Positions 8,403-17,416 of a stretch of 64,000 nt of DNA are shown here, in pieces. Under the pieces are notes generated by a model that saw nothing but the letters and a program-made list of their open reading frames with translations, searched no databases and was not told where the DNA came from. The stretch covers positions 4,949 to 68,948 of the forward strand of contig DATIWB010000040.1 of assembly GCA_035519675.1 (NCBI GenBank), in the 5' to 3' direction. This DNA is from RPRB01 sp035519675. Its GTDB lineage: Bacteria; Myxococcota; Myxococcia; Myxococcales; Myxococcaceae. Position 1 is the stretch's first letter. The number at the start of each line of letters is the position of its first letter. The position numbers and the translations under genes were made by a program.

Positions 8403-9125
8403 GTGGCGCTCTGGCAACGGGCAGCGGCGGAGCTGGTCGGGACGTTCTGGCTCGTGCTCGGAGGGTGCGGCAGCGCGGTGCTCGCTGCGACCTTTCCCGG
8501 CGTGGGCATCGGTCTGCTGGGGGTGGCGCTGGCCTTCGGGTTGACGGTGCTCACCATGGCCTTCGCGATCGGGCACATCTCGGGCTGTCACCTGAACCCG
8601 GCGGTGTCGGTCGGCCTGACGGTGGGTGGGCGCTTCAAGGCGACCGACCTCCCCGCGTACATCCTCGCCCAGGTGCTGGGTGCGGCGCTGGCAGCGGGCA
8701 CGCTGTATGTCATCGCCAGCGGGAAACCAGACTTCACCCCTGGTGTCCTCGCCAGCAATGGCTACGGGGCGCACTCGCCCGGGCATTATTCGATGTTCGC
8801 CGGATTCCTCACCGAGGTGGTGATGACCGGCATGTTCCTCTTCGTCATCATGGGTGCCACCGACGAGCGCGCGCCCAAGGGCCTGGCGCCGATCGCCATC
8901 GGCCTCTGCCTGACGCTCATCCATCTCGTCTCGATCCCCGTGACCAACACCTCGGTGAATCCGGCGCGGAGCACGGGACCGGCGCTGATCGTCGGAGGGT
9001 GGGCCCTGGAGCAGCTGTGGATGTTCTGGGTGGCTCCGCCCATCGGAGCCGCGCTCGGGGCACTGGTCTACCGATTCGTCGCTGCACCCAGGGGGACTGC
9101 GGCGCCGGCCGTGGCCCGCCGCTAG
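8403..9125 (+). CDS. aqpZ: aquaporin Z
   Basis: 240-aa water channel of the inner membrane, very close to E. coli AqpZ. The N-terminal GTFWLVLGGCGSAVLAA, HISGCHLNPAVSVG (first NPA), and SIPVTNTSVNPARSTG (second NPA with the selectivity-filter Arg) are all present, as is the GGWALEQLWMFWVAPPIG ending. Six helices plus two half-helices fit the length (E. coli 231 aa). I chose the GTG at 8403 because GGGGG lies 6-8 nt upstream and it gives the usual 9-10 residues before the first helix; longer in-frame starts add an unrelated tail. The usual Gly in HISGGH is Cys here. Single gene; role is osmotic water flux. Confidence 0.95.
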   Translation: MALWQRAAAELVGTFWLVLGGCGSAVLAATFPGVGIGLLGVALAFGLTVLTMAFAIGHISGCHLNPAVSVGLTVGGRFKATDLPAYILAQVLGAALAAGTLYVIASGKPDFTPGVLASNGYGAHSPGHYSMFAGFLTEVVMTGMFLFVIMGATDERAPKGLAPIAIGLCLTLIHLVSIPVTNTSVNPARSTGPALIVGGWALEQLWMFWVAPPIGAALGALVYRFVAAPRGTAAPAVARR

Positions 9126-9198
9126 CCAGGCGAGCGGAAGGCCCAGTACGACGGTCATGCCCTGGGCCCGCGTGCCGAGCCACCCCGGCCCCGCGGGC

Positions 9199-9217
9199 TG
9201 GGACCTTGGTCTCATTG
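9199..9217 (+). promoter_or_regulatory. 19-bp near-palindromic site A, upstream of OmpA lipoprotein
   Basis: TGGGACCTTGGTCTCATTG, with the inverted repeat GGGACC-TT-GGTCTC, 47 bp before the ATG of the OmpA-type gene. The same 19 bases occur on the other strand at 22316-22334. Probably an operator or an alternative-sigma promoter element. Confidence 0.7.
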
Positions 9218-9264
9218 CCGGAAACCCCTGGATGCGCTTCGAGTTGCGCGGAAAGGGAGGTTCC

Positions 9265-10026
9265 ATGTCGAACCGAATCATCGGGGCAGTGGGGATTGCG
9301 TTGCTGCTCGTCGCCTGTGGACCGTCCAAGGACGAGTTCGCGGCAGCCCAGCGTGATGCCGCCAACTACAAGAAGCAGTTCCAGGACGAGACCGCCAAGA
9401 CCGCAGCGCTGGAGAAGAAGGTGACCGATCTCCAGGCCCAGAACGAGACGCTGACCAAGTCGACCACCCAGCTCACGGAGGAGAAGGGGGCGCTGGAGGC
9501 CAAGAGCAAGCAGTACGAGGAGCTCGCCGGCTCGCTCAAGGACCAGATCGAGAGCGGCCAGGTGGAGATCTCCGAGCTCCGGGGGAAGATGACCGTCAAG
9601 CTGAAGGACAAGGTGGTCTTCTCCTCCGGCTCGGCCGCCATCAACAAGCAGGGCCGAGATGCCCTCGACGCCGTGGCCAGGGCTTTCAAGGGTCTCCAGG
9701 GCAAGACGGTGATCGTCGCCGGGTATACCGACAACGTGCCCACCGCCGCGAAGAGCGCCTTCAAGGACAACTGGGACCTGTCGACCGCCCGCGCGGTGAG
9801 CGTGGTGCGCTACCTCCAGTCCAAGGGGGTGGAGCCGAAGATCCTCGGCGCCGCGGGGTTCGCGGAGTACCGGCCGCTTGCCGCCAACGACTCGGCGCAG
9901 GGACGGAGCCAGAACCGCCGCATCGAGATCGCCCTGGCAGCCAACGAACCGGCTCCCGTCGTGGACTCTCCGACGCAGGCCGCGCCCGCCCCCGCACCAC
10001 AGCCACCTGCCGCGCCGGCTCGCTGA
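9265..10026 (+). CDS. OmpA family peptidoglycan-binding lipoprotein
   Basis: 253-aa lipoprotein. The signal peptide ends in the lipobox LLVACG (Cys at about 17). Residues 22-120 form a long Lys/Glu/Gln-rich coiled coil (TAALEKKVTDLQAQNETLTK). An OmpA C-terminal domain follows at about 122-230, with VVFSSGSAAINKQGRDAL, VAGYTDN and SQGRSQNRRIEI-type peptidoglycan-binding motifs (GYTDN...NRRIE). The end is Pro/Ala-rich. It likely bridges the outer membrane and the cell wall. The ATG is supported by GGGAGGTTCC. The 19-bp site A lies 47 bp upstream. The following RND pump genes start 89 bp later on the same strand. Confidence 0.92.
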   Translation: MSNRIIGAVGIALLLVACGPSKDEFAAAQRDAANYKKQFQDETAKTAALEKKVTDLQAQNETLTKSTTQLTEEKGALEAKSKQYEELAGSLKDQIESGQVEISELRGKMTVKLKDKVVFSSGSAAINKQGRDALDAVARAFKGLQGKTVIVAGYTDNVPTAAKSAFKDNWDLSTARAVSVVRYLQSKGVEPKILGAAGFAEYRPLAANDSAQGRSQNRRIEIALAANEPAPVVDSPTQAAPAPAPQPPAAPAR

Positions 10027-10115
10027 GAGGCTCGATTCCCCCCCAGGTAGTACTCGACAGGCCCACGGGATGCCGGTAACTCGACGTTCCGGAGCATTTC
10101 ACCCTCGGAGGAAGC

Positions 10116-11303
10116 ATGGCGCGGACAGGCGTCACTGGGTCGGTCATCGCAGCTGTCCTGGGGGCGCTCCTGGTGTCCGTTGGCTGCAAGAAGCCCCCTC
10201 CAGCGCTTCCTCCGCCGACGGTGCTGGTGACTCCGGCGGTGCAGCAGGACCTCAGCCTCTCGGCGGAGCTGGTGGGTACCCTCGACGGGTACGTCAACGC
10301 GGAGATCCGGGCGCGGGTGAAGGGCTTCCTCAAGACCCAGGACTACGCGGACGGGGCATACGTGAGGAAGGGGCAGCTGCTCTTCACCATCGACCCCGCC
10401 GAGTACGAGGCGGCGGTGGCAAAGGCCAGGGGCGCGCTGGCCCGGGCGCAGGCGACCCTGGGGCAGGCGAAGGTGACCGCGGATCGATACCGACCGCTGG
10501 CGGCGAAGCAGGCGGTGAGCCAGCAGGACCTGGACAACGCGGTGGCAGAGCAGCGCGCCGCAGCGGCCACGGTGGACTCGGCCAAGGCAGCGCTGGACGA
10601 GGCGCAGCTGAATCTCGGGTACACCCGCATCACCTCTCCGGTGGATGGAGTCGCGGGGACGCCGCTGGTCCGGGTGGGCAACCTGGTCGGCCAGGGAGAG
10701 CCAACCTTGCTCACCACGGTGTCGCAGCTCGATCCGGTTCGGGTGACCTTCCCGATCAGCGAGGCGGACTACATGCGGGTGGCCTCGCGGGCGGTGGCGC
10801 TGGAGAAGCTGGACCCGCTCGATGCCGGCCCCGAGCGGCAGATCCTCGAGCTCATTCTCGCCGACGGCTCGGTGTACGCGCACAAGGGCTGGTTCACCTC
10901 GCTCAACCGCGAGGTGGAGAAGGGCACGGGAACCATCCAGGTGCAGTCGGTGTTCCCGAACCCGGAGCGCATCCTGCGCCCAGGCCAGTACGCCCGGGTC
11001 CGCATCCCGCGGCAGGAAGCGGGAAAGGCGCAGATCGTGGTCCCGGAGGCTGCGGTGAAGGAGCTGCAGGGGTCCTACACCGTGGCGGTGGTAGGGCCGG
11101 ACGATACGGTGCAGATCCGCGCAGTGGAGGTGGGGCCGCGGGCCGGTTCGCTCTGGGCAATCACCAAGGGCGTCAACGCCGGTGACCGGGTCATCACCGA
11201 GGGGGTGCAGAAGGTCTCTGAAGGACTCAAGGTCACTGCCAAGCCCGACCCGTCCGTCGGGGCGAAACCCGGAAGCGCTCCGGGCGCGGACGCAGGGAGC
11301 TGA
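10116..11303 (+). CDS. RND efflux periplasmic adaptor (AcrA/MexA type)
   Basis: 395-aa membrane fusion protein of a tripartite drug-efflux pump. A lipobox (SVGC) anchors it to the inner membrane. The body has the barrel-sandwich and alpha-hairpin order of the family: NAEIRARVKGFL and GQLLFTIDPAEYEAAV, an Ala/Gln-rich hairpin to about residue 155, GYTRITSPVDGVAG, then beta-barrel and membrane-proximal domains (LRPGQYARVRIP, VPEAAVKELQG). The ATG follows GGAGGAAGC. It is the first gene of the pump operon; the permease starts 4 nt after its stop. Confidence 0.93.
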   Translation: MARTGVTGSVIAAVLGALLVSVGCKKPPPALPPPTVLVTPAVQQDLSLSAELVGTLDGYVNAEIRARVKGFLKTQDYADGAYVRKGQLLFTIDPAEYEAAVAKARGALARAQATLGQAKVTADRYRPLAAKQAVSQQDLDNAVAEQRAAAATVDSAKAALDEAQLNLGYTRITSPVDGVAGTPLVRVGNLVGQGEPTLLTTVSQLDPVRVTFPISEADYMRVASRAVALEKLDPLDAGPERQILELILADGSVYAHKGWFTSLNREVEKGTGTIQVQSVFPNPERILRPGQYARVRIPRQEAGKAQIVVPEAAVKELQGSYTVAVVGPDDTVQIRAVEVGPRAGSLWAITKGVNAGDRVITEGVQKVSEGLKVTAKPDPSVGAKPGSAPGADAGS

Positions 11304-11306
11304 CCG

Positions 11307-14300
11307 GTGATCTCCGCCGTCTTCGTCCGCCGGCCCATCGTCGCGATCGTCATCGCCATCGTCACCGTCATCGGCGGCGCGGTGGCTGCGCTCCGGCTGC
11401 CCATCGCTCAGTTCCCGGAGATCGTCCCCCCACAGATCCAGCTGACCACCACGTACACCGGCGCCGACGCGCTGACCATCGAGCAGTCGGTGGCCACGCC
11501 CATCGAGCAGCAGATGAACGGCGTGGACAACATGCTCTACCTCCAGAGCACCAACGCCAACGACGGCACGCTGACCCAGACGGTCACCTTCGCCCTGGGG
11601 ACCAACGTCGACATCGACAACGTGCTGGTCCAGAACCGCTACAGCCAGGCGCAGGCCACGCTGCCCTCGGAGGTCAAGAACTACGGGGTCACGATCAAGA
11701 AGAAGCTGCCCTTCCCGCTGATCATCGTCTCCCTGTTCTCACCCGACAACCGCTACGACGCCCGGTTCCTCGGAAACTACGCCACGATCAACATCATCGA
11801 CGCGCTGAAGCGCGTCCCGGGCGTGGGCGACGTGGTCCTGTTCGGATCGTCCGACTACGCGATGCGAATCTGGGTGAAGCCGGACACGCTCACCCGGCTC
11901 AATCTGACGATCAACGAGATCCAGTCGGCGATCAAGGCGCAGAACGTGGTGAACCCCGCCGGGCAGATCGGCGGTGAACCAGCGCCCGAGGGGCAGAAGT
12001 TCACCTACGCCGTTCGGGCGCAGGGCCGGCTGATCACCCCGGAGGAGTTCGGGGAGATCGTGGTCCGCGCCAACCCCGACGGGTCGCAGGTGCGGCTGAA
12101 GGACGTGGCCCGCATCGAGCTGGGCTCGCTCAACTACCAGCAGGATGGTCGCTTCAACGGCAAGGCCGGCGGGGTGATCGCCATCTTCCAGACCCCGGGC
12201 TCGAACGCGCTGAAGGTCGGTGATGGGATCAAGTCCACCATGGCCGGCCTGAAGAAGGGCTTTCCCCAGGGGCTGGACTACGAAGTGGCGCTGGACACGA
12301 CCCTGCCGATCGTCGAGGGCATGGACGAGATCGTGAAGACGCTGTTCGAGGCGATGGTCCTGGTGATCATCGTGGTCTTCGTCTTCCTCCAGAGCTGGCG
12401 AGCGACGCTGATCCCCTTGCTCGCGGTGCCGGTCTCGCTGGTGGGGACCTTCGCGGTCTTCCCGATGCTCGGCTTCTCCCTGAACACGCTCTCCCTCTTC
12501 GGGCTGATCCTCGCCATTGGCCTGGTGGTGGACGACGCGATCGTGGTGGTGGAGGCGGTCGAGAGCCACATCCACCACGGGCTGTCTCCGAAGGAGGCGA
12601 CGCTCAAGGCCATGCACGAGGTGCAGGGCCCGGTGATCGGCATTGCCCTCATCCTCTCGGCGGTGTTCGTCCCGGTCGCCTTCATTCCCGGCATCACCGG
12701 AAGGCTCTACCAGCAGTTCGCCCTGACCATCGCCATCTCGGTGCTCATCTCGGCCTTCAACGCCTTGACCCTCAGCCCGGCGCTCTCGGCGCTGCTCCTC
12801 AGACCGAAGCAGGAGGGAAAGCAGGGCCTGGTCGCGCGGCTCGGCGGAAAGTTCAACGCCTGGTTCGACCGGATGACCGGCGGATACGTGAGCATCACCG
12901 GCCGGATGGTCCGGAAGATGGTGCTCTCCCTGGCCCTGCTCGGAGGGGTGGCAGTGCTGGCGGGCTTCCTCGGCTCGAGGATCCCGGCGGGCTTCGTCCC
13001 CGACGAGGACCAGGGCTACGCGCTGGCCTTCATCCAGCTGCCGGATGCGGCCTCGCTCCAGCGGACCAAGCAGGTGGGCAAGAAGATCGAGGAGATCATG
13101 GCCAAGACTCCGGGCATCCGGAGCTACACCGTGATCAGCGGCTACAACATTCTCACCAGCACCGCGGCCAGCTACACCGGGACGGTGTTCATCGCCTTCC
13201 AAGAGTGGAAGGAGCGCAAGCACGAGAACGAGTCGGCGGCGGGGATCATCCGCGCGCTCAACATCGCCTTCTCGCAGATCCCCGAGGCGCGCGTGCTTGC
13301 CTTCGGTCCCCCGGCCATCCCCGGCATCGGCACGGCCGGCGGCGCGGACATGATGATCCAGGATCGGAGCGGCAAGTCGGTCGAGTTCCTGGCGGAGAAC
13401 GTGAACAAGTTCCTGGCCGCGGCCCGGAAACGCCCCGAGTTCCAGGCGATCACTGCCAACTTCTCGCCGGCAGTCCCGCAGATCTTCGTCGAGGTGGACA
13501 AGGACAAGGTGCTCAAGCAGGGCGTGGCGCTGACCGACGTCTACGGTGCGATGCAGGCCTTCCTCGGCGGTAGCTACGTGAACGACTTCACGCGCTTCGG
13601 GCGGCAGTGGAAGGTCTTCCTTCAGGCCGAGGGCGAATCGCGGGTCAACGCCGAAGACATCCGGAACTTCTACGTCCGCAACAGCAGAGGCGACATGGTA
13701 CCGCTCTCCACGCTGGTCACGGTGAAGAACGTGAGCGGTCCCGAGTACACGGTGCGCTTCAACCTCTACCGCTCGGCCGAGGTGATCGGGTCGGTCGCCC
13801 CCGGCGTCAGCTCCGGCGAGGCGCTGAAGGCGTTCGAGGAGGTGGCGGCCCAGACGCTGCCTCCGGAGATCGGCACCGCCTGGACCAACCTCTCGTTCCA
13901 GCAGAAGGCGTCCGAGGGCGGGACCGCGGCGGTCTTCGGGATGAGCCTGCTCTTCGTCTTCCTCATCCTCGCCGCTCTGTACGAGAGCTGGTCGCTTCCC
14001 TTCAGCGTGCTCCTCAGCACCCCGATCGCCGTGCTGGGAGCGTTCCTGGGGCTCCTGATGCGCCACTTCGACTTCGACGTCTACGGGCAGATCGGCCTGG
14101 TGATGCTCATTGGCCTGGCCGCGAAGAACGCCATCCTCATCGTCGAGTTCGCCAAGATGCAGCACGAGCAGGAAGGGAAACCGCTGGTGGAGGCTGCCCT
14201 GGAGGGCGCCAGGCTCCGGCTCCGGCCCATCCTCATGACCTCGTTCGCCTTCATCCTCGGCTGCGTTCCCCTGTGGACCGCCGCCGGCGCCGGGGCCGCC

Positions 14301-14486
14301 TCGCGGCGCATCCTCGGGACGGCGGTGATCGCCGGGATGTCGCTGGTGACCGGACTGGGCGTCTTCATCATCCCGGTGCTGTACGTGATGGTGGGGAAGA
14401 TCGTCGGAGAGAAGAAGGGACCCGAGCCGACGCCCACGGTGGCCCATGGAGGAGGGGCGACGGCCGTCGCCCAGGGTGAGCCGTGA
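11307..14486 (+). CDS. RND multidrug efflux permease (HAE1 / AcrB type)
   Basis: 1059-aa proton-driven inner-membrane pump. The typical start FVRRPIVAIVIAIVTVIGG, the porter-domain QNRYSQAQATLP, and the two six-helix halves are present. The proton-relay pair is kept as GLVVDDAIVVVEAVE, and the relay Lys in GLAAKNAILIVEFAK. The end LVTGLGVFIIPVLYVMV is standard. Length is normal for HAE1 pumps (about 1030-1060). The GTG start follows GGAGCTGACCG and lies 4 nt past the adaptor stop; the outer-membrane factor starts in a GTGA overlap at its end. It probably exports lipophilic compounds; substrate cannot be read from sequence. Confidence 0.95.
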   Translation: MISAVFVRRPIVAIVIAIVTVIGGAVAALRLPIAQFPEIVPPQIQLTTTYTGADALTIEQSVATPIEQQMNGVDNMLYLQSTNANDGTLTQTVTFALGTNVDIDNVLVQNRYSQAQATLPSEVKNYGVTIKKKLPFPLIIVSLFSPDNRYDARFLGNYATINIIDALKRVPGVGDVVLFGSSDYAMRIWVKPDTLTRLNLTINEIQSAIKAQNVVNPAGQIGGEPAPEGQKFTYAVRAQGRLITPEEFGEIVVRANPDGSQVRLKDVARIELGSLNYQQDGRFNGKAGGVIAIFQTPGSNALKVGDGIKSTMAGLKKGFPQGLDYEVALDTTLPIVEGMDEIVKTLFEAMVLVIIVVFVFLQSWRATLIPLLAVPVSLVGTFAVFPMLGFSLNTLSLFGLILAIGLVVDDAIVVVEAVESHIHHGLSPKEATLKAMHEVQGPVIGIALILSAVFVPVAFIPGITGRLYQQFALTIAISVLISAFNALTLSPALSALLLRPKQEGKQGLVARLGGKFNAWFDRMTGGYVSITGRMVRKMVLSLALLGGVAVLAGFLGSRIPAGFVPDEDQGYALAFIQLPDAASLQRTKQVGKKIEEIMAKTPGIRSYTVISGYNILTSTAASYTGTVFIAFQEWKERKHENESAAGIIRALNIAFSQIPEARVLAFGPPAIPGIGTAGGADMMIQDRSGKSVEFLAENVNKFLAAARKRPEFQAITANFSPAVPQIFVEVDKDKVLKQGVALTDVYGAMQAFLGGSYVNDFTRFGRQWKVFLQAEGESRVNAEDIRNFYVRNSRGDMVPLSTLVTVKNVSGPEYTVRFNLYRSAEVIGSVAPGVSSGEALKAFEEVAAQTLPPEIGTAWTNLSFQQKASEGGTAAVFGMSLLFVFLILAALYESWSLPFSVLLSTPIAVLGAFLGLLMRHFDFDVYGQIGLVMLIGLAAKNAILIVEFAKMQHEQEGKPLVEAALEGARLRLRPILMTSFAFILGCVPLWTAAGAGAASRRILGTAVIAGMSLVTGLGVFIIPVLYVMVGKIVGEKKGPEPTPTVAHGGGATAVAQGEP

Positions 14487-15925
14487 AGAGAGCGCTCGTC
14501 CCTGCGATCATGGCGGTGGCTACCACCGGCTGCCTGATGGGGCCGGACTACCAGCGCCCGGTGGTGCCCACGCCGGCGACATACCGGGATGCTCCGCCCA
14601 CCCAGGACGCCGCCACCATCGCCGACCTTCCGTGGTGGACGGTGTTCAAGGACCCCGAGCTGCAGTCGCTCCTCGCCGAGGCGGTGCAGAACAACCGTGA
14701 CCTGCGAGCGGCGGTGGCCCGGGTGGAGCAGGCCCGGGCGCTGGCGCGGATCCAGAAGGCGCAGATTCTCCCCGCGGTGACTGCCAATGCCGGCGCCAGC
14801 TACGGGCGGGGCAGCCTGACCGCCCCCAGCGAAAATCCGGTGAGCGGCGCCGTCTTCACGCTCGACGCGCAGGTGTCCTGGGAGATCGACGTCTGGGGGC
14901 GCATCCGGCGCGGCACCGAGGCCGCGGTCGCCGAGTACCTGGCGACGGAGCAGGGCCGGCGGGCGGCGACGGTGAGCCTGGTGGCCGACGTGGCGGTGGC
15001 CTACGTGCAGCTGCGGCAGCTCGACGCCCAGCTGGACGTGGCTAGGCGCACGGTCAGCAACTACCAGCGCACGCTCCAGCTGTACTCGGACCGGCTCCAG
15101 GGCGGGGCGGGGAACAAGCTTCCGGTGACCACCGGACGGGCGCAGGTGAACGATGCCCAGGCGGTGGCGCGGGACACCGAGCGGCTCATCGTGCGGCAGG
15201 AGAATCTCCTCTCGCTGCTGCTGGGGAGGCCGCCGGGGCCCATCGCCCGCTCCAACGCCCCGCCCACGCTGCAGACCGGACCCATTCCCGCCGGGCTTCC
15301 CTCGACCCTGGTGGAGCGCCGGCCGGACGTGCTGGCGGTCGAGCAGAGCCTGGTGGCGGCGAACGCCCGCATCGGGGTGGCCAAGGCCGACTTCTTCCCC
15401 CGGTTCAGCCTGACCGCACTGGCCGGCTTTGCCAGCCCCGACCTCACCAAGCTCTTCGACCCTTCCAAGTCCTTCGTCTGGGGGGCGGGCGGAAGCGTGA
15501 GCTGGCTGGCCCCCCTCCTCCAGGGCGACGCGCTCCACGGCCAGGCGGAGGCGGCGTCGGCGCAGTGGGAGGAGGCGAAGAACAGCTACGAGCAGACGGT
15601 GCTCACCGCGTTTCGTGAGGTCGCGGACGCGCTGGACGACGTGCAGCGGCTTGACGGCGTCCTCCAGCAGCGCGAGGAGGAAGTGGCGAACCTCACCGAG
15701 TCGGTCGGTCTCGCGGTGGACCGGTTCTACGGAGGCGTGGCCAGCTACCTGGAGGTGACCACCACCCAGAACCTCCTGTTCCCCGCGGAGCTGAACCTGG
15801 CGGCCGTCCACGCCCAGCGCACCGCGGCATTCATCAACCTGTACCGCGCGCTGGGAGGCGGCTGGCAAGTGCCACCGCCTGCGGCGCCGGCCCCTGTCGA
15901 ACCCACGGCGGCCAAGCCGCAGTAG
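14483..15925 (+). CDS. RND outer-membrane factor (OprM/NodT family)
   Basis: 480-aa TolC-type outer-membrane lipoprotein completing the pump. The lipobox is TTGC, followed by MGPDYQRPVVPTPATYRD, typical of the NodT family. Two structural repeats include DLRAAVARVEQARALARIQKA and the second-repeat VAANARIGVAKADFFPRFSL. RRPDVLAVEQ is the family's central motif. The GTG start overlaps the permease stop (GTGA). The last about 20 residues are Pro/Ala-rich. Confidence 0.94.
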   Translation: MKRALVPAIMAVATTGCLMGPDYQRPVVPTPATYRDAPPTQDAATIADLPWWTVFKDPELQSLLAEAVQNNRDLRAAVARVEQARALARIQKAQILPAVTANAGASYGRGSLTAPSENPVSGAVFTLDAQVSWEIDVWGRIRRGTEAAVAEYLATEQGRRAATVSLVADVAVAYVQLRQLDAQLDVARRTVSNYQRTLQLYSDRLQGGAGNKLPVTTGRAQVNDAQAVARDTERLIVRQENLLSLLLGRPPGPIARSNAPPTLQTGPIPAGLPSTLVERRPDVLAVEQSLVAANARIGVAKADFFPRFSLTALAGFASPDLTKLFDPSKSFVWGAGGSVSWLAPLLQGDALHGQAEAASAQWEEAKNSYEQTVLTAFREVADALDDVQRLDGVLQQREEEVANLTESVGLAVDRFYGGVASYLEVTTTQNLLFPAELNLAAVHAQRTAAFINLYRALGGGWQVPPPAAPAPVEPTAAKPQ

Positions 15926-15946
15926 TCCCCACGAAGGAGGTACACG

Positions 15947-16573
15947 ATGCGTCTGTCGAACTCTGTGCTCATCGCCGCCCTGGCACTGAGCGTCCCCGCC
16001 CTGGCGGATGACGCGCCCAAGAAGGCGCCCAAGGCCACGTACTCGAAGAAGGACCTCAAGACGGTGAAGGCCACCGTCAAGGAGATCGACGTGCCTACCC
16101 GGCACGTGGTGCTGCAGACCGCCGATGGTCAGACCCACGCCTTCACGGTGGGGCAGCAGGCTCGGAACCTGGCGCAGGTCAAGGTCGGGGACGAGGTCAT
16201 CATCCAGTACCAGGAGGCGCTGGCGGTCGAGGTGAACGAGGCCGACCCCACCAAGCCGCTCCCGCAGCCCACCGAGGCAGTTGCCACCGAGCGTTCCGAG
16301 GCGGGCAAGAAGCCCGAGGGGGTCATCGCCCGCACCGTCACCCTCAACGGGACGGTGGAGTCGATCGACATGGCGAAGAAGACGGCGATCATCAAGGGCT
16401 CGGGCGGCAACACCGTGGAGGTGAAGATGCAGCACCCGGAGCGCTGGGAGAAGGTGAAGGTCGGCGACACCATCACCGCGAAGTACTCCGAGGCGCTGGC
16501 CCTCTCCGTCCAGCCCGCGGGTCCGAAGAAGCCGCCGGCGAAGAAGGCGCCCAAGGCTCCGCCGGCGAAGTAA
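15947..16573 (+). CDS. periplasmic protein with two tandem repeats, pump-associated
   Basis: 208-aa exported protein with a cleavable signal (NSVLIAALALSVPALA). The mature part contains two copies of a roughly 60-residue unit: VKATVKEIDVPTRHVVLQ ... VKVGDEVIIQYQEALAVEV, and VTLNGTVESIDMAKKTAIIK ... VKVGDTITAKYSEALALSV. Each looks like a small beta-barrel with the repeated VKVGDxIxxxYxEALAxxV ending. A Lys/Pro/Ala-rich tail follows. No named family is certain. It starts 21 nt after the pump operon, with AAGGAGG before the ATG, so it is probably co-transcribed; a strong hairpin follows its stop. A role as a periplasmic accessory to the pump is inference. Confidence 0.75.
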   Translation: MRLSNSVLIAALALSVPALADDAPKKAPKATYSKKDLKTVKATVKEIDVPTRHVVLQTADGQTHAFTVGQQARNLAQVKVGDEVIIQYQEALAVEVNEADPTKPLPQPTEAVATERSEAGKKPEGVIARTVTLNGTVESIDMAKKTAIIKGSGGNTVEVKMQHPERWEKVKVGDTITAKYSEALALSVQPAGPKKPPAKKAPKAPPAK

Positions 16574-16589
16574 CCGTCCGAGTGTGAGC

Positions 16590-16616
16590 GCCCGCGGGGA
16601 CCTTCCTCCCGCGGGC
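16590..16616. terminator. hairpin between convergent genes
   Basis: GCCCGCGGG and CCCGCGGGC form a perfect 9-bp stem with a 9-nt loop, 16 nt past the stop of the 15947 gene and 19 nt past the stop of the response regulator on the other strand. There is no T-run, but the position fits a bidirectional terminator. Confidence 0.7.
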
Positions 16617-16635
16617 CTCGTGCTGCCCGCCGGGG

Positions 16636-17295
16636 CTACGCCGCCGCGCCGGCGGCGCGCTCGGTGAGGTGCACCAGGTCCACCACCGAGGTGGCGCCCA
16701 GCTTGTGCATCACCCGGCCGCGGTGGACCTTGATGGTCTTCTCGCTGGTTCCCAGCTCGGCGGCGACCTGCTTGTTGGACTTGCCCGCTGCCACGTGCTC
16801 GAGCACCTCGCGCTCCCGCGGGGTGAGGGTGGCGAGGAGTCCCGAGGCCTGCTCCATCCGGTTGCGGGCCTGCCGCCACTCGGCCTCCCGGGCAAGGCCA
16901 CGCATCACCGCCGCGAGGAGCGTGTCCGGGTCGACCGGCTTCTCCAGGAAGTCGATGGCGCCTTCCTTCATCGCCTCGACGCTGCTGCCCACGCTGCCTT
17001 CGCCGCTGACGAAGACCACCGGGATGGGCTCCCCGCGGGCGTGGAGCAGGTGCAGCAGGTCCAGGCCGGTGAGCTCCGGCATGGCGAGGTCGAGCACCAG
17101 GCAGCGGGGGCGTGCCTGGCCCAGCCGGCCCAGCAGCTCCTGTCCGGACCCGAAGGTCTCGACGCCCAGCGCGGTGGAGCGGAGGAGGCGAGAGAGCGCG
17201 GTGCGGACAGCGGGATCGTCGTCGACGACCCACACCTGCGGCCTGTCGTCCGGGTCGACGGAGGAAGAGAAGGGCTCGGCGAGTGAGGAGTGCAC
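16636..17295 (-). CDS. FixJ-type response regulator
   Basis: 219-aa two-domain regulator. An N-terminal receiver (about 18-130) has the acidic pair in VWVDDDPAV, the phospho-accepting Asp in CLVLDLAMPELTG, Ser/Thr in VVFVSGEGS and Lys in FLEKPVDPD. The C-terminal LuxR-type helix-turn-helix (about 152-215) has LTPREREVLEHVAAGKSNKQ and a classical recognition region. This is the NarL/FixJ arrangement with FixJ-like spacing. It lies 121 bp downstream of the histidine kinase on the same strand and is its likely partner. The GTG start is preceded by GGGGGCC. Confidence 0.92.
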   Translation of the reverse strand: MHSSLAEPFSSSVDPDDRPQVWVVDDDPAVRTALSRLLRSTALGVETFGSGQELLGRLGQARPRCLVLDLAMPELTGLDLLHLLHARGEPIPVVFVSGEGSVGSSVEAMKEGAIDFLEKPVDPDTLLAAVMRGLAREAEWRQARNRMEQASGLLATLTPREREVLEHVAAGKSNKQVAAELGTSEKTIKVHRGRVMHKLGATSVVDLVHLTERAAGAAA

Positions 17296-17389
17296 GGATG
17301 GCCCCCGCGTTCAGGAATCGTGCCTACCCCCGGCGCGCTCGCTCCACCATTGAACTTTGAGACAAACCCCGGTCAACGGGGCGGCGAAG

Positions 17390-17406
17390 CGCGCAGATTC
17401 TGCGCG
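17390..17406 (-). terminator. palindrome CGCGCAGATTCTGCGCG, 3' of histidine kinase
   Basis: 8-bp inverted arms (CGCGCAGA / TCTGCGCG) around one base, 10 nt past the histidine kinase stop. It matches the element at 7673-7689 in sequence and in distance from the stop codon. Confidence 0.45.
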
Positions 17407-17416
17407 ACGATGGAGC

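Noticed and set aside
9199..9220. Sigma-54 promoter (-24/-12) reading of site A
   Set aside because: TGG and TTGC occur but are spaced too far apart for the strict 10-nt GG to GC separation, and the other copies do not keep them.
11739..14447. Long minus-strand open frame opposite the RND permease
   Set aside because: Same artefact: biased composition with no family motif, opposite a complete AcrB-type protein.
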